64,000 nt of DNA, taken from NCBI GenBank assembly GCA_910583555.1, contig CAJTXO010000010.1, positions 1 through 64,000 on the forward strand, read 5' to 3'. The translations under genes and the position numbers were made by a program. Positions 31,536 through 40,232 of this stretch are shown piece after piece. The number at the start of each line of letters is the position of its first letter. Position 1 is the first letter of the stretch. The notes below the pieces were generated by a model that saw only the letters and a list, made by a program, of their open reading frames with translations, made no database searches and was not told the origin of the DNA. Source of the stretch: an uncultured Eubacterium sp. (GTDB lineage: Bacteria > Bacillota > Clostridia > Lachnospirales > Lachnospiraceae).

Positions 31536-31567
31536 GTTTTTAGGTTACAAGAAAAGAGGGTTGCTTT

Positions 31568-32083
31568 TTGAGTAAACATCAGGAATACGAGAAGCGTACC
31601 GAACAGCTGATCCTGCCGATCTTGGAGGATCACCACTTTGAACTCGTAGATGTGGAGTTTGTAAAAGAAGCGGGAAGCTGGCATCTTCGGGCATATATCG
31701 ACAAAGAGGGCGGGATTACGATCGACGATCTCACGCTCGTAAACCACGCGCTGGGAGACCGGATGGATCAGGAGGATTTTATCGAGGAGTCCTATGTTTT
31801 GGAAGTGAGTTCCCCGGGACTTCTCCGGCCGTTTAAGAAACCAAAAGACTACATAAGAAATCTTGGCAGGGATGTCGAGGTGAAATTATATGCACCGGTA
31901 GAATGGGAGCAGGATGGAACGATATATTCTGACAGGGAATTTATCGGAATATTAAAAGAATATGAGGCGCCGTCGGAACAGACCGTTACCGGCGGAACGA
32001 TTGTTCTCGCCTTTGACGGTGAGGACACGCTGGAAATAGAAATAAAAAATATTGCATGTATACGCAGATCGATTGATTTTTAA
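31568..32083 (+). CDS. rimP: ribosome maturation factor RimP
   Basis: This 171-residue protein has both RimP domains: LDVEFVKE-type N-terminal region (FELVDVEFVKEAGSWHLRAY), IDKEGGITIDDLTLVNHALG, and YVLEVSSPGLLRP, the family signature. It helps late assembly of the 30S subunit. The start is a TTG after AGAGGG. It heads the nusA-infB operon, as in most Firmicutes. Confidence 0.93.
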   Translation: MSKHQEYEKRTEQLILPILEDHHFELVDVEFVKEAGSWHLRAYIDKEGGITIDDLTLVNHALGDRMDQEDFIEESYVLEVSSPGLLRPFKKPKDYIRNLGRDVEVKLYAPVEWEQDGTIYSDREFIGILKEYEAPSEQTVTGGTIVLAFDGEDTLEIEIKNIACIRRSIDF

Positions 32084-32146
32084 CGTGAATGGCTGAGTAA
32101 AAAGCGACAGGTGGATAGGATCCACCTTGCGGAAGTGAGGTAAACA

Positions 32147-33220
32147 ATGAAGGCAAAAAACAATAAAACGACAACAAATGGTAATCCGGAATTGATTGAG
32201 GCATTGAAGGCGATTGAAAAAGAAAAAGATATCAGCAAGGATATTTTAATAGAAGCGATACAGAATTCCCTTTTGGCGGCGTGCAAGGACCAGTTCGGAA
32301 AATCCGATAATGTCCGCGTTACACTGGATGAAGTCACGGGGGAATTCCATGTGTATCAGGATAAAGAAGTAGTGGAAGAAGTAGAAGATGATACGCTCCA
32401 GATTTCTCTGGTAGAGGCGGAGGCGAAGTATGACGTGGCGGAACCCGGCGCGATTGTTAGCATTGAAGTGACACCGAAAAATTTCGGACGTATTTCGGCG
32501 CAGAAAGCAAAACAGGTTGTCGTGCAGAAAATACGCGAAGAGGAGAGAAAAGTACTGTTCGACCAGTATTATATGAAGGAGCGGGACATCATCACCGGGA
32601 CGGTACAGCGATACAATAGCGGGAATTACACCATCAATATCGGAAAGATCGATACGGTGCTTACCGAAGCCGAGCAGGTGAAGAGCGAGAGATTCCGTTC
32701 GCATGAAAAAATAAAACTGTATGTCACCGAAGTCAGGGATACGACGAGGGGGCCGCGGATCACGGTGAGCCGCACGCACCCGGAACTCGTCAAACGCCTG
32801 TTTGAGGCGGAAGTGGCGGAAGTGCAGAGCGGCGTGGTGGAAATCAAAAATGTTTCAAGGGAAGCTGGTTCCCGTTCCAAAATAGCGGTGTTCAGCAATA
32901 ACCCTGATGTCGATCCGGTCGGCGCCTGCGTCGGCGTCAACGGCGCGCGCGTCAATATGGTAGTCGATGAGCTTCGCGGAGAGAAGATCGATATCGTGGA
33001 GTGGAACGAAAATCCGGCCATTTTTATCGAGCATGCGCTCAGTCCGTCGCGGGTGCTGTCAGTTACCGTGGATCCGGAGGAAAAGACGGCGGTCGTTATC
33101 GTGCCGGATTACCAGCTCTCGCTGGCCATCGGCAAGGAAGGGCAGAATGCCAGGCTTGCGGCGAGGCTGACCGGTTACAAGATCGATATCAAGAGTGAGA
33201 CGCAGAATTTGGAAATCTAA
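32147..33220 (+). CDS. nusA: transcription termination/antitermination factor NusA
   Basis: The protein has 357 residues, the short Firmicutes form lacking the C-terminal acidic repeats. Order: N-terminal RNA polymerase-binding domain (ELIEALKAIEKEKDISKDIL), S1 domain (GTVQRYNSGNYTINIGKIDT), and two KH domains (VDPVGACVGVNGARVNMVVDEL and LAIGKEGQNARLAARLTGYKI, each shown in part). It binds elongating RNA polymerase and modulates pausing and termination. Confidence 0.95.
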   Translation: MKAKNNKTTTNGNPELIEALKAIEKEKDISKDILIEAIQNSLLAACKDQFGKSDNVRVTLDEVTGEFHVYQDKEVVEEVEDDTLQISLVEAEAKYDVAEPGAIVSIEVTPKNFGRISAQKAKQVVVQKIREEERKVLFDQYYMKERDIITGTVQRYNSGNYTINIGKIDTVLTEAEQVKSERFRSHEKIKLYVTEVRDTTRGPRITVSRTHPELVKRLFEAEVAEVQSGVVEIKNVSREAGSRSKIAVFSNNPDVDPVGACVGVNGARVNMVVDELRGEKIDIVEWNENPAIFIEHALSPSRVLSVTVDPEEKTAVVIVPDYQLSLAIGKEGQNARLAARLTGYKIDIKSETQNLEI

Positions 33221-33252
33221 AATGTTTCGTCTGGAAGTTAGGAGTGGTTTTT

Positions 33253-33591
33253 GTGACAATGAAGAAAATTCCAATGCGGCAGTGTATCGGATGCCGGGAG
33301 AGCCGGCCCAAATCGGAACTGATCCGTATCGTGAGATCCGGACAGCCCGATGGATCCGAGCGCATCAAGCGGGGGGAACGCGTCGAAGGATGTGATGAGA
33401 GCCGCACGGTCTTTGTGGACCAAAAGGTCTTTGTGGACCGCTCAGGAAGGGCAAATGGAAGAGGAGCCTATTTGTGCGATTGTCTGGAATGTCTGCGGAA
33501 GGCGCGGAAAAACCACGGACTTGAACGGGCGTTTAAAATAAATATCAAAGATGAGATATACGATGATCTGGAAAGGCAGTTGAGTGAATGA
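33253..33591 (+). CDS. rnpM: YlxR/RnpM RNA-binding protein
   Basis: This protein of about 112 residues has the YlxR signature RQCIGCRESRPKSELIRIVR and GRANGRGAYLC. RnpM binds the RNase P RNA and modulates its activity in Bacillus. At this length it is longer than usual (about 90) because of an insert before the second motif, including a 14-bp duplication that gives VFVD-QK-VFVD. GTG at 33253 is preferred: TAGGAG at 33239-33244 is spaced for it and overlaps the GTG at 33244. Confidence 0.88.
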   Translation: MTMKKIPMRQCIGCRESRPKSELIRIVRSGQPDGSERIKRGERVEGCDESRTVFVDQKVFVDRSGRANGRGAYLCDCLECLRKARKNHGLERAFKINIKDEIYDDLERQLSE

Positions 33592-33905
33592 TTCAAGACA
33601 GGAAGACGTTTGGAACACTGGGACTGGCGATGAAGTCAGGAAATGTAGCCAGCGGCGAATTTATGACGGAGAAAGCGATCCGTTCGGGGACGGCGAAGCT
33701 TGTCATCGTCGCAGAGGACGCCTCTGACAATACAAAGAAAAAATTTCGGAATTCATGCAGTTATTACCGGGTTCCTATGGCGGTGTTTGGGGAAAAAGAG
33801 ATACTTGGAAATGCGATCGGGAAAGAATTTCGGGCTTCCCTTGCCGTTTTGGATCAGGGATTTGCATCATCCATCAGTAAAAATTTAGATTTGGAGGAAA
33901 TGTAG
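33588..33905 (+). CDS. YlxQ, L7Ae-family ribosomal protein
   Basis: This 105-residue protein has the L7Ae/L30e/S12e/Gadd45 fold: LGLAMKSGNVASGEF, AKLVIVAEDASDNTKKKF and the FGEKEILGNAIGKEF segment. Members bind kink-turn RNA. It overlaps rnpM by 4 bases (ATGA), the standard gene order before infB. Confidence 0.88.
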   Translation: MIQDRKTFGTLGLAMKSGNVASGEFMTEKAIRSGTAKLVIVAEDASDNTKKKFRNSCSYYRVPMAVFGEKEILGNAIGKEFRASLAVLDQGFASSISKNLDLEEM

Positions 33906-33906
33906 T

Positions 33907-36861
33907 ATGGCAAAAATGAGGATATTTGAAATAGCGAGAAGTTTACAGTCAAAAGATAAAAAAATCAAAAGCGGGGATCTGGTGAAACTTTTAAATGATA
34001 ACGGTTTTGATGTTAAAGGTGCCAACAGCAACATTGAAGATGATGCAATCGCGTTTCTGCTGAAAACTTTTAATAATAAAAAGCCTTCCGCAAAACAGGA
34101 GACGGGCAGGGCGGAGAGGCAGAAACCGGAGAAGGCGAGCGAGGCAGTTAAAAAGCCAGACAAACAGCAGACTGACGCTGTTCCTGTTCAGGCAGGCGAT
34201 GGATCGGCGAAATCAAACGAAACGGTGAAAAAACCGGAAGAAAAGACCGAGAAACCGATCCGGCAGATGTCGGAAGAGCCGGAGTCCGGAGCACACGCGA
34301 CGGAGAAACAAGAAACGAACATACAGGAAGGGTCGAAAAAGCAAATAACAGAGGAGTCGAAGAAGCAGATGTCGGAAGAACCGAACACAAAAAAATCGCC
34401 AGAGGCGAATGTACCAACGGCAGAAAAAGGGACACGTGGGGATCACGTTTCTTCTCAGGGAAATGTGTCCGACGGAAGCCGTGCGGATCGTGAAGGCCGC
34501 CGCGGCAATGGTTCAAAGGGATCAAACCAGTCTAATGGCGGCAGCGGTGAAAAGAGAAAACAGGATCGTCGAAACGACCGCCGGAATCAGGGGACAGGAG
34601 ACCGCGGGAATAGCGGAACCAGGAATTTTGGCACACGAAGTAATGAAAATGGAGGAGACCGCCGGAACCAGGGAGGCGGCGAGCGTCGAAACGACCGCCG
34701 CGGACCGGGGAACGGCCAGGGAAATGGAAACCGGGGAACGGCGCAGGGAACCCGTGGCGGAGCGCAGGGCGGTACGCGCGGAGGAGCACAGGGCACACGC
34801 GGCGGAGCGCAGGGAACTCGTGGCGGAGCACAGGGCGCGCGTTCCGGAGCAGCCGGGCGCAGGTCCAATCATAACCGCGGCGGTGAGCGGGTATTTGAGA
34901 GGTTTGAAAAGGCGCAGAGCGGTTTTGACGGGATCAAACAGGAGCAGAAAAATTCCCGCAAGAGGAATAAAAAGGCGCCGGAAAAGGGAACGTACAAAAA
35001 GTCCAGTAAAGAGGAAATGAACCGCATACGGAACAAGAAAGATCCGAACCGCAAGGGCGCGTTTATCAAGCCGGAACCGGTAGCAAAAGAGCCGGAAGAG
35101 ACGATTAAGCAGATCACGATTCCGGAGAGCCTGACGATCCGTGAACTGGCGGAGCGCATGAAGATGCCGGCATCAGCGCTCGTAAAGAAATTATTCCTTC
35201 AGGGACAGGTCGTATCGCTTAATCAGGATATTACATTTGACGAGGCAGAAGAGATCGCCCTGGAATTTGACATCATCGCGGAGATGGAAGAAAAAGTGGA
35301 TATGGTAGCGGAACTTCTGAAAGAGGAAGAAGAGCCGGAAGAGAAGATGAAGAAACGTCCGCCTGTCGTGTGCGTCATGGGACATGTAGACCACGGAAAG
35401 ACGTCTCTTTTGGACGCGATCCGCGAGGAGAATGTCACATCCCACGAGGCCGGCGGTATCACGCAGCATATCGGCGCCTATGTCGTGGAGAGTAAAGGAG
35501 AGAAGATCACGTTTCTCGATACGCCGGGACATGAAGCATTTACGTCCATGCGTATGCGGGGGGCGCAGTCTACCGATATCGCGATCCTTGTCGTGGCGGC
35601 GGACGACGGCGTGATGCCGCAGACTGTTGAGGCGATCAACCACGCGAAGGCAGCCGGCGTCGAGATCATCGTGGCGATCAATAAGATCGACAAGGCAGGC
35701 GCCAATATCGAGCGGGTAAAGCAGGAACTGGCAGAATACGAACTCATTCCGGAGGACTGGGGCGGAAGCACGATCTTCGTGCCGGTATCGGCCCACACGA
35801 AAGAGGGTATTGACCAGCTGCTGGAGATGATCGTCCTCACGGCAGAGGTGATGGAACTGAAAGCGAATCCGGACCGCAAGGCGAGGGGTATCGTGATCGA
35901 GGCCCGTCTGGATAAGGGACGCGGCCCGGTTGCCACCGTTCTCGTACAAAAAGGTGTGCTCCGCATCGGCGACCACGTTGCCATCGGTACGGCGCACGGA
36001 AAAGTCCGGGCGATGATCGACCACCACGGCGAGCGGGTGAAGACGGCCAAACCGTCTACTCCTGTAGAAATCCTAGGCCTGAACGGCGCTCCGGATGCCG
36101 GTGAGATCGTCGTGGCGACCGAGAGCGACAAAGAAGCAAAACAGATTTCCCAGGCATATATTGACCAGGGTAAGGATAAACTATTGGAGGAGACGAAGGC
36201 GAAGAAGCTTTCGCTCGACGGCCTGTTTAACCAGATCCAGGCAGGAAACGTCAAGGATCTGAACCTGATCATCAAAGCCGATGTCCAGGGTTCGGTAGAG
36301 GCCGTAAAACAGAGCCTTCTCAAGCTGAGCAACGAGGAAGTAGCCGTGCGCGTCATCCACGGCGGTGTCGGCGCCATCAATGAGTCCGACGTGTCGCTGG
36401 CTAGCGCGTCGAACGCGATCATCATCGGCTTTAACATCCGGCCGGACAATACGGCGAAGGAGATCGCTGACCGCGAGAATGTGGACGTCCGCCTGTACCG
36501 CGTCATTTATGACGCAATCGAGGATATCGAGCACGCGCTCAAAGGAATGCTGGAGCCGATCTACGAGGAGAAAGTGATCGGCCACGTCGAGGTGCGCCAG
36601 ACATTTAAGGCGTCCGGAGTCGGAACGATCGCCGGGTCCTACGTGCTGGACGGCAAGGTGGAGCGGGGCTGCAAATGCCGCGTTTCCCGTGGAGAGGAAC
36701 TTATCTTTGAGGGCAATCTGGCTTCTCTTAAGAGGTTCAAGGATGATGTTAAGGACGTTGCCGCAGGCTATGAGTGTGGACTTGTATTTGAAAACTTTAA
36801 TGACATTCAGGAAGAGGACAGGGTAGAGTGCTACGTAATGGTAGAAGTGCCCCGTACCTAA
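33907..36861 (+). CDS. infB: translation initiation factor IF-2
   Basis: The protein has 984 residues. The N-terminus carries an IF2_N module (IFEIARSLQSKDKKIKSGDL) and then about 340 low-complexity residues rich in Lys, Glu, Gly, Arg and Gln. The GTPase core has G1 GHVDHGKTSLLD, G2 GGITQHIGAY, G3 DTPGHEAF and G4 NKIDK. Domains II-IV follow (ADVQGSVEAVKQSL, GVGAINESDV). It places initiator tRNA on the ribosome. The long disordered arm accounts for the large size. Confidence 0.96.
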   Translation: MAKMRIFEIARSLQSKDKKIKSGDLVKLLNDNGFDVKGANSNIEDDAIAFLLKTFNNKKPSAKQETGRAERQKPEKASEAVKKPDKQQTDAVPVQAGDGSAKSNETVKKPEEKTEKPIRQMSEEPESGAHATEKQETNIQEGSKKQITEESKKQMSEEPNTKKSPEANVPTAEKGTRGDHVSSQGNVSDGSRADREGRRGNGSKGSNQSNGGSGEKRKQDRRNDRRNQGTGDRGNSGTRNFGTRSNENGGDRRNQGGGERRNDRRGPGNGQGNGNRGTAQGTRGGAQGGTRGGAQGTRGGAQGTRGGAQGARSGAAGRRSNHNRGGERVFERFEKAQSGFDGIKQEQKNSRKRNKKAPEKGTYKKSSKEEMNRIRNKKDPNRKGAFIKPEPVAKEPEETIKQITIPESLTIRELAERMKMPASALVKKLFLQGQVVSLNQDITFDEAEEIALEFDIIAEMEEKVDMVAELLKEEEEPEEKMKKRPPVVCVMGHVDHGKTSLLDAIREENVTSHEAGGITQHIGAYVVESKGEKITFLDTPGHEAFTSMRMRGAQSTDIAILVVAADDGVMPQTVEAINHAKAAGVEIIVAINKIDKAGANIERVKQELAEYELIPEDWGGSTIFVPVSAHTKEGIDQLLEMIVLTAEVMELKANPDRKARGIVIEARLDKGRGPVATVLVQKGVLRIGDHVAIGTAHGKVRAMIDHHGERVKTAKPSTPVEILGLNGAPDAGEIVVATESDKEAKQISQAYIDQGKDKLLEETKAKKLSLDGLFNQIQAGNVKDLNLIIKADVQGSVEAVKQSLLKLSNEEVAVRVIHGGVGAINESDVSLASASNAIIIGFNIRPDNTAKEIADRENVDVRLYRVIYDAIEDIEHALKGMLEPIYEEKVIGHVEVRQTFKASGVGTIAGSYVLDGKVERGCKCRVSRGEELIFEGNLASLKRFKDDVKDVAAGYECGLVFENFNDIQEEDRVECYVMVEVPRT
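34741..34845 (+). repeat. GTRGGAQ-coding tandem repeat in infB
   Basis: Units of about 21 bp encode four consecutive GTRGGAQ-like heptads, with one extra glycine codon in the first junction. The repeats lie in the disordered N-terminal arm of IF-2, where length change would be tolerated. Confidence 0.8.
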
Positions 36862-36971
36862 TGAAAATGTTTGAAAACGATATTGTATAAATAATGATGC
36901 GTAACCAGGCTGCAGCAAAGGGCCGCGGGAGCGGTCGGTGGGAACGCAGCTGTGGCAGAATGGGGGAAATC

Positions 36972-37328
36972 ATGAGAAAGAACAGCGTAAAAAATATTCG
37001 TATCAACAGCGAGGTCCAGCGCGAGATGAGCCGGATCATCGCGGAGGAAATAAAAGATCCGAGAGTGCATCCGATGACGTCGGTGATGGGGGTTGAAGTA
37101 ACGCCGGATTTGAAGTATGCGAAAATATTCATCAGTGTATTTGGGAGTGAGGAAGAGAAGGAAAAGACGATGGAAGGGCTGAAAAAGAGCGCTTCATTCG
37201 CCAGGGGACAGCTGGCAAGGAGAATGAATCTCAGAAATACGCCGGAACTTACTTTTATTTTGGATCACTCGATCGAGTATGGCGTAAACATGTCAAAACG
37301 GATTGATGAGGTCAATCACAAAGAGTAA
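36972..37328 (+). CDS. rbfA: ribosome-binding factor A
   Basis: This 118-residue protein has the RbfA KH-like fold: RINSEVQREMSRIIAEEIKD, VTPDLKYAKIFISVFG and LRNTPELTFILDHSIEYG. It is a 30S maturation and cold-adaptation factor. The ATG at 36972 is chosen for its typical N-terminus; a longer frame from 36894 adds 26 unconserved residues. Confidence 0.92.
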   Translation: MRKNSVKNIRINSEVQREMSRIIAEEIKDPRVHPMTSVMGVEVTPDLKYAKIFISVFGSEEEKEKTMEGLKKSASFARGQLARRMNLRNTPELTFILDHSIEYGVNMSKRIDEVNHKE

Positions 37329-37339
37329 GGAGGGATACG

Positions 37340-38299
37340 ATGAACGTTTTGCTGCGGGAAATAGCGGAAGCACAGACGATCGCGATCTGCGGGCACATCC
37401 GGCCGGACGGCGACTGCGTCGGTTCCTGTATGGGTCTGTATTCTTATTTGGCGGACAATTATCCGGAAAAAGAGGTAACTGTCTATCTGGAAGATGTGCC
37501 GGAGGCGTTCGCCTATCTGGAAAAGAAAGAGGCGTTCCAGATAAAGGCGGATACATATGATCTCTTTATTTCTCTTGACTGCGGCGCCACGGACCGATTC
37601 GGGGATGCGCAGGATGTATTCCATCGGGCGAAGAGGACGCTGAATATCGATCATCATATCAGTAACGAGCAATTTGCCGATGTAAACCATGTGGAAGCAT
37701 CGGCAAGTTCTACGAGTGAAGTACTGTGTAGCATGATGGAGATGGACCGGATCGGGGTATTTACGGCCGAGGCGCTCTATACCGGGATCATCCACGATAC
37801 CGGTGTGTTTAAGCATTCCAACACCGGAAGGCGGACGATGGAACTGACGGGGCAATTGATGGAAAAAGGTATTCCGTTCGGGAAGATCATCGACGAGAGT
37901 TTCTACCAGAAGACTTATAAACAACTGCAGATCATGGGCCGGTGCCTGCTGGAAACCGTGCGCGTCATGGACGGCCGCTGCATTTTCTGCGTCGTCACAA
38001 AACGGACATTGGATTTTTACGGGGCGAAGCCGTCGGATCTGTCCGGAGTTATTGACGAACTGCGGACGACGGAAGGCGTGGAAGTGGCCATTGTCATCAC
38101 CGAAAAAGGTGTGTCGGAATATAAGGTGAGCATGAGGTCGAACGAGGTGGTAGACGTGAGCAGTATCGCCACCTTCTTTGGCGGCGGCGGGCATATCCGC
38201 GCCGCGGGCTGTGAGATGAAGGGATCCGCGTTTGACGTCATCAACAATCTCACGGAACACATTGAAAAGCAACTGGGAAGCGGCGGTGCGGCGAAATGA
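37340..38299 (+). CDS. nrnA: DHH-family bifunctional nanoRNase/pAp phosphatase NrnA
   Basis: The protein has 319 residues with DHH and DHHA1 domains: GHIRPDGDCVGS (metal motif), LDCGATDR, IDHHISN (the DHH motif), YTGIIHDTGVFKHSNT and the C-terminal GGGGHIRAAG that binds substrate. NrnA degrades 2-5 nt RNA and dephosphorylates pAp. AAGGAGGG sets the start. It lies in the usual rbfA-nrnA-truB order. Confidence 0.93.
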   Translation: MNVLLREIAEAQTIAICGHIRPDGDCVGSCMGLYSYLADNYPEKEVTVYLEDVPEAFAYLEKKEAFQIKADTYDLFISLDCGATDRFGDAQDVFHRAKRTLNIDHHISNEQFADVNHVEASASSTSEVLCSMMEMDRIGVFTAEALYTGIIHDTGVFKHSNTGRRTMELTGQLMEKGIPFGKIIDESFYQKTYKQLQIMGRCLLETVRVMDGRCIFCVVTKRTLDFYGAKPSDLSGVIDELRTTEGVEVAIVITEKGVSEYKVSMRSNEVVDVSSIATFFGGGGHIRAAGCEMKGSAFDVINNLTEHIEKQLGSGGAAK

Positions 38300-39222
38300 G
38301 GGAAACGATCGATGGGATCCTGAATGTGCATAAGGAAAAAGGATTTACGTCGCATGACGTCGTGGCGAAGCTGCGCGGGATCTTAAAGCAAAAAAAGATC
38401 GGCCATACGGGTACGCTCGATCCGGACGCGACCGGGGTACTGCCTGTCTGTCTCGGGAGAGCGACAAAAGTGTGCGAGTATCTGACGGATCGCTCCAAAA
38501 CATATACAGCGCGTGTCCGGCTCGGCGTCGTGACCGACACGCAGGATCTGACAGGGCAGGTGCTGGAGGAACATCCAGTCCATGTGACGAGGGAAGAACT
38601 GGAGAGGGCCGTAACCGCATTTACCGGCGAGATCTGGCAGACGCCGCCAATGTATTCGGCGGTGAAAGTAAACGGGAAGCGGTTGTATGAACTGGCGAGG
38701 AAGGGACTGGAGGTCGAGCGGAAGAAACGCAGGATCATGGTATATTCGTGCGATGTATCAGATTTTAAAGCGGAAGACCGTACCTTTACGATGGAGGTCC
38801 GTTGTTCGAAAGGAACGTACATCAGGACACTCTGCCACGATATCGGCGAACGTCTGGGCTGCGGCGCGGCGATGGCTTCCCTCGTGCGGACGCAGTCGGG
38901 CATTTTCTCTCTGGAGGGAGCGCTGACATTATCGCAGATCGAACAGAAGGTTCAGAATGGAACGCTGGATGAGGCCGTACTGCCGATCGACGCCATATTC
39001 GAAGAGTATCCCGCGGTCGTCGTATCTCAGCAGGGACTTCGGTTCCTCCAGAACGGAAATGCCCTGAAACAGGAGTGGTGCGGGGAAGCGGCCGGTCTGG
39101 AGCACGGGGAGACCGTGCGCATGTACGGCCCGGACCGCAGTTTTTACGCGCTCTACCGATATGACGGGAAAAGGCGGGAATATACGAACGTGAAAATGTT
39201 TTACAACATGGCTGGCCGGTGA
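38296..39222 (+). CDS. truB: tRNA pseudouridine(55) synthase
   Basis: This 308-residue protein contains HTGTLDPDATGVLPVCLGRATK with the catalytic Asp, then TYTARVRLGVVTDTQD, QTPPMYSAVKVNGKRLYELA, and SKGTYIRTLCHDIGERLG, shown here as separate family motifs. It makes Psi55 in the T-loop of tRNA. The start overlaps the nrnA stop by 4 bases. Confidence 0.95.
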   Translation: MRETIDGILNVHKEKGFTSHDVVAKLRGILKQKKIGHTGTLDPDATGVLPVCLGRATKVCEYLTDRSKTYTARVRLGVVTDTQDLTGQVLEEHPVHVTREELERAVTAFTGEIWQTPPMYSAVKVNGKRLYELARKGLEVERKKRRIMVYSCDVSDFKAEDRTFTMEVRCSKGTYIRTLCHDIGERLGCGAAMASLVRTQSGIFSLEGALTLSQIEQKVQNGTLDEAVLPIDAIFEEYPAVVVSQQGLRFLQNGNALKQEWCGEAAGLEHGETVRMYGPDRSFYALYRYDGKRREYTNVKMFYNMAGR

Positions 39223-39294
39223 GGTATTTACGCGCACTGGCGAAATGGCTGGAAGGGCCAGCCGGTGATGGTTTCACGGAAAAGAGGAATAGAT

Positions 39295-40194
39295 ATGATC
39301 GTATTGGAAAAGGGGCCGTACCGGCTGGAACATACGGCGATTTGTATCGGAAAATTTGACGGTCTGCACCGTGGACACCGCCTGCTGATCGATGGCATCG
39401 GCAGCTATAAACATAAACAGAACGTACTATTTACGTTTTCGTTCCCCAATACCGCTTCGATCTACAGCGAACGGGAAAAGCGGTATCTCGCGGAACAGCT
39501 GGGGATTGACGTTTACATTAACTGCCCGTTCGATCACAGGCTTTCGCACATGTCGCCGGAAACGTTTCTGCAGGAAATCCTGCTGGAACAATGCGGCGCG
39601 GACGTGATCTCGGTGGGAGAAGATTTCCGTTTTGGCTTTGGGCGGAGCGGGGATGTCGGTCTTCTGCGCGCGAGCAGCGAGCGGGACGGGTTTGCCCTGC
39701 ATGTATTTCCGAAGAAAGAAATGTTTGGCGAGCCGGTGAGCAGTACCCGCATACGTCAGATGCTGGCGGCGGGGGAGATCGGAAAGGCGGGAGAACTGTT
39801 AGGCCAGCCCTACTTTATTTACGGAACGGTGTGCCACGGGAATCAGATTGCCAGGGAGAAGCTGGATATGCCGACGGCAAACCAGCTGCTTCCGCCGGGG
39901 AAGCTGCTTCCGCCTTTCGGGGTATATGCCTCGCGGGTGAGGACGAAATACGGTGATTACCACGGTGTGACCAATATCGGGAGAAAACCAACGATCCCGG
40001 GCGAGAACGCGGCAGGGGCGGAAACGCATATTTTTAATTTTAATTCGGATCTGTACGGAACAGAGCTTTTTGTGGAACTGCACGCCTTTTTGCGCGGCGA
40101 GCGGAAATTTTCCGGACTGGACGCGCTGCGGGAGCAGATGAAGGCGGATAAGGAACAGTGCGTGCAGTATTTTAAAACACACGGCATACAGTAG
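39295..40194 (+). CDS. ribF: bifunctional riboflavin kinase/FAD synthetase
   Basis: The protein has 299 residues. The N-terminal nucleotidyltransferase half has CIGKFDGLHRGHRLLI and ISVGEDFRFGFGRSG, with SSTRIRQMLAAGEIGKA. The C-terminal flavokinase half has GTVCHGNQIAREKLDMPTAN, VTNIGRKPTI and ETHIFNF. It converts riboflavin to FMN and FAD. The ATG at 39295 follows AAGAGG and is better than the in-frame ATG at 39265. It closes the nusA-infB operon. Confidence 0.94.
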   Translation: MIVLEKGPYRLEHTAICIGKFDGLHRGHRLLIDGIGSYKHKQNVLFTFSFPNTASIYSEREKRYLAEQLGIDVYINCPFDHRLSHMSPETFLQEILLEQCGADVISVGEDFRFGFGRSGDVGLLRASSERDGFALHVFPKKEMFGEPVSSTRIRQMLAAGEIGKAGELLGQPYFIYGTVCHGNQIAREKLDMPTANQLLPPGKLLPPFGVYASRVRTKYGDYHGVTNIGRKPTIPGENAAGAETHIFNFNSDLYGTELFVELHAFLRGERKFSGLDALREQMKADKEQCVQYFKTHGIQ

Positions 40195-40232
40195 AAAAAT
40201 AGGCGCATAGCAGCGCGGAAATGGAGTATACT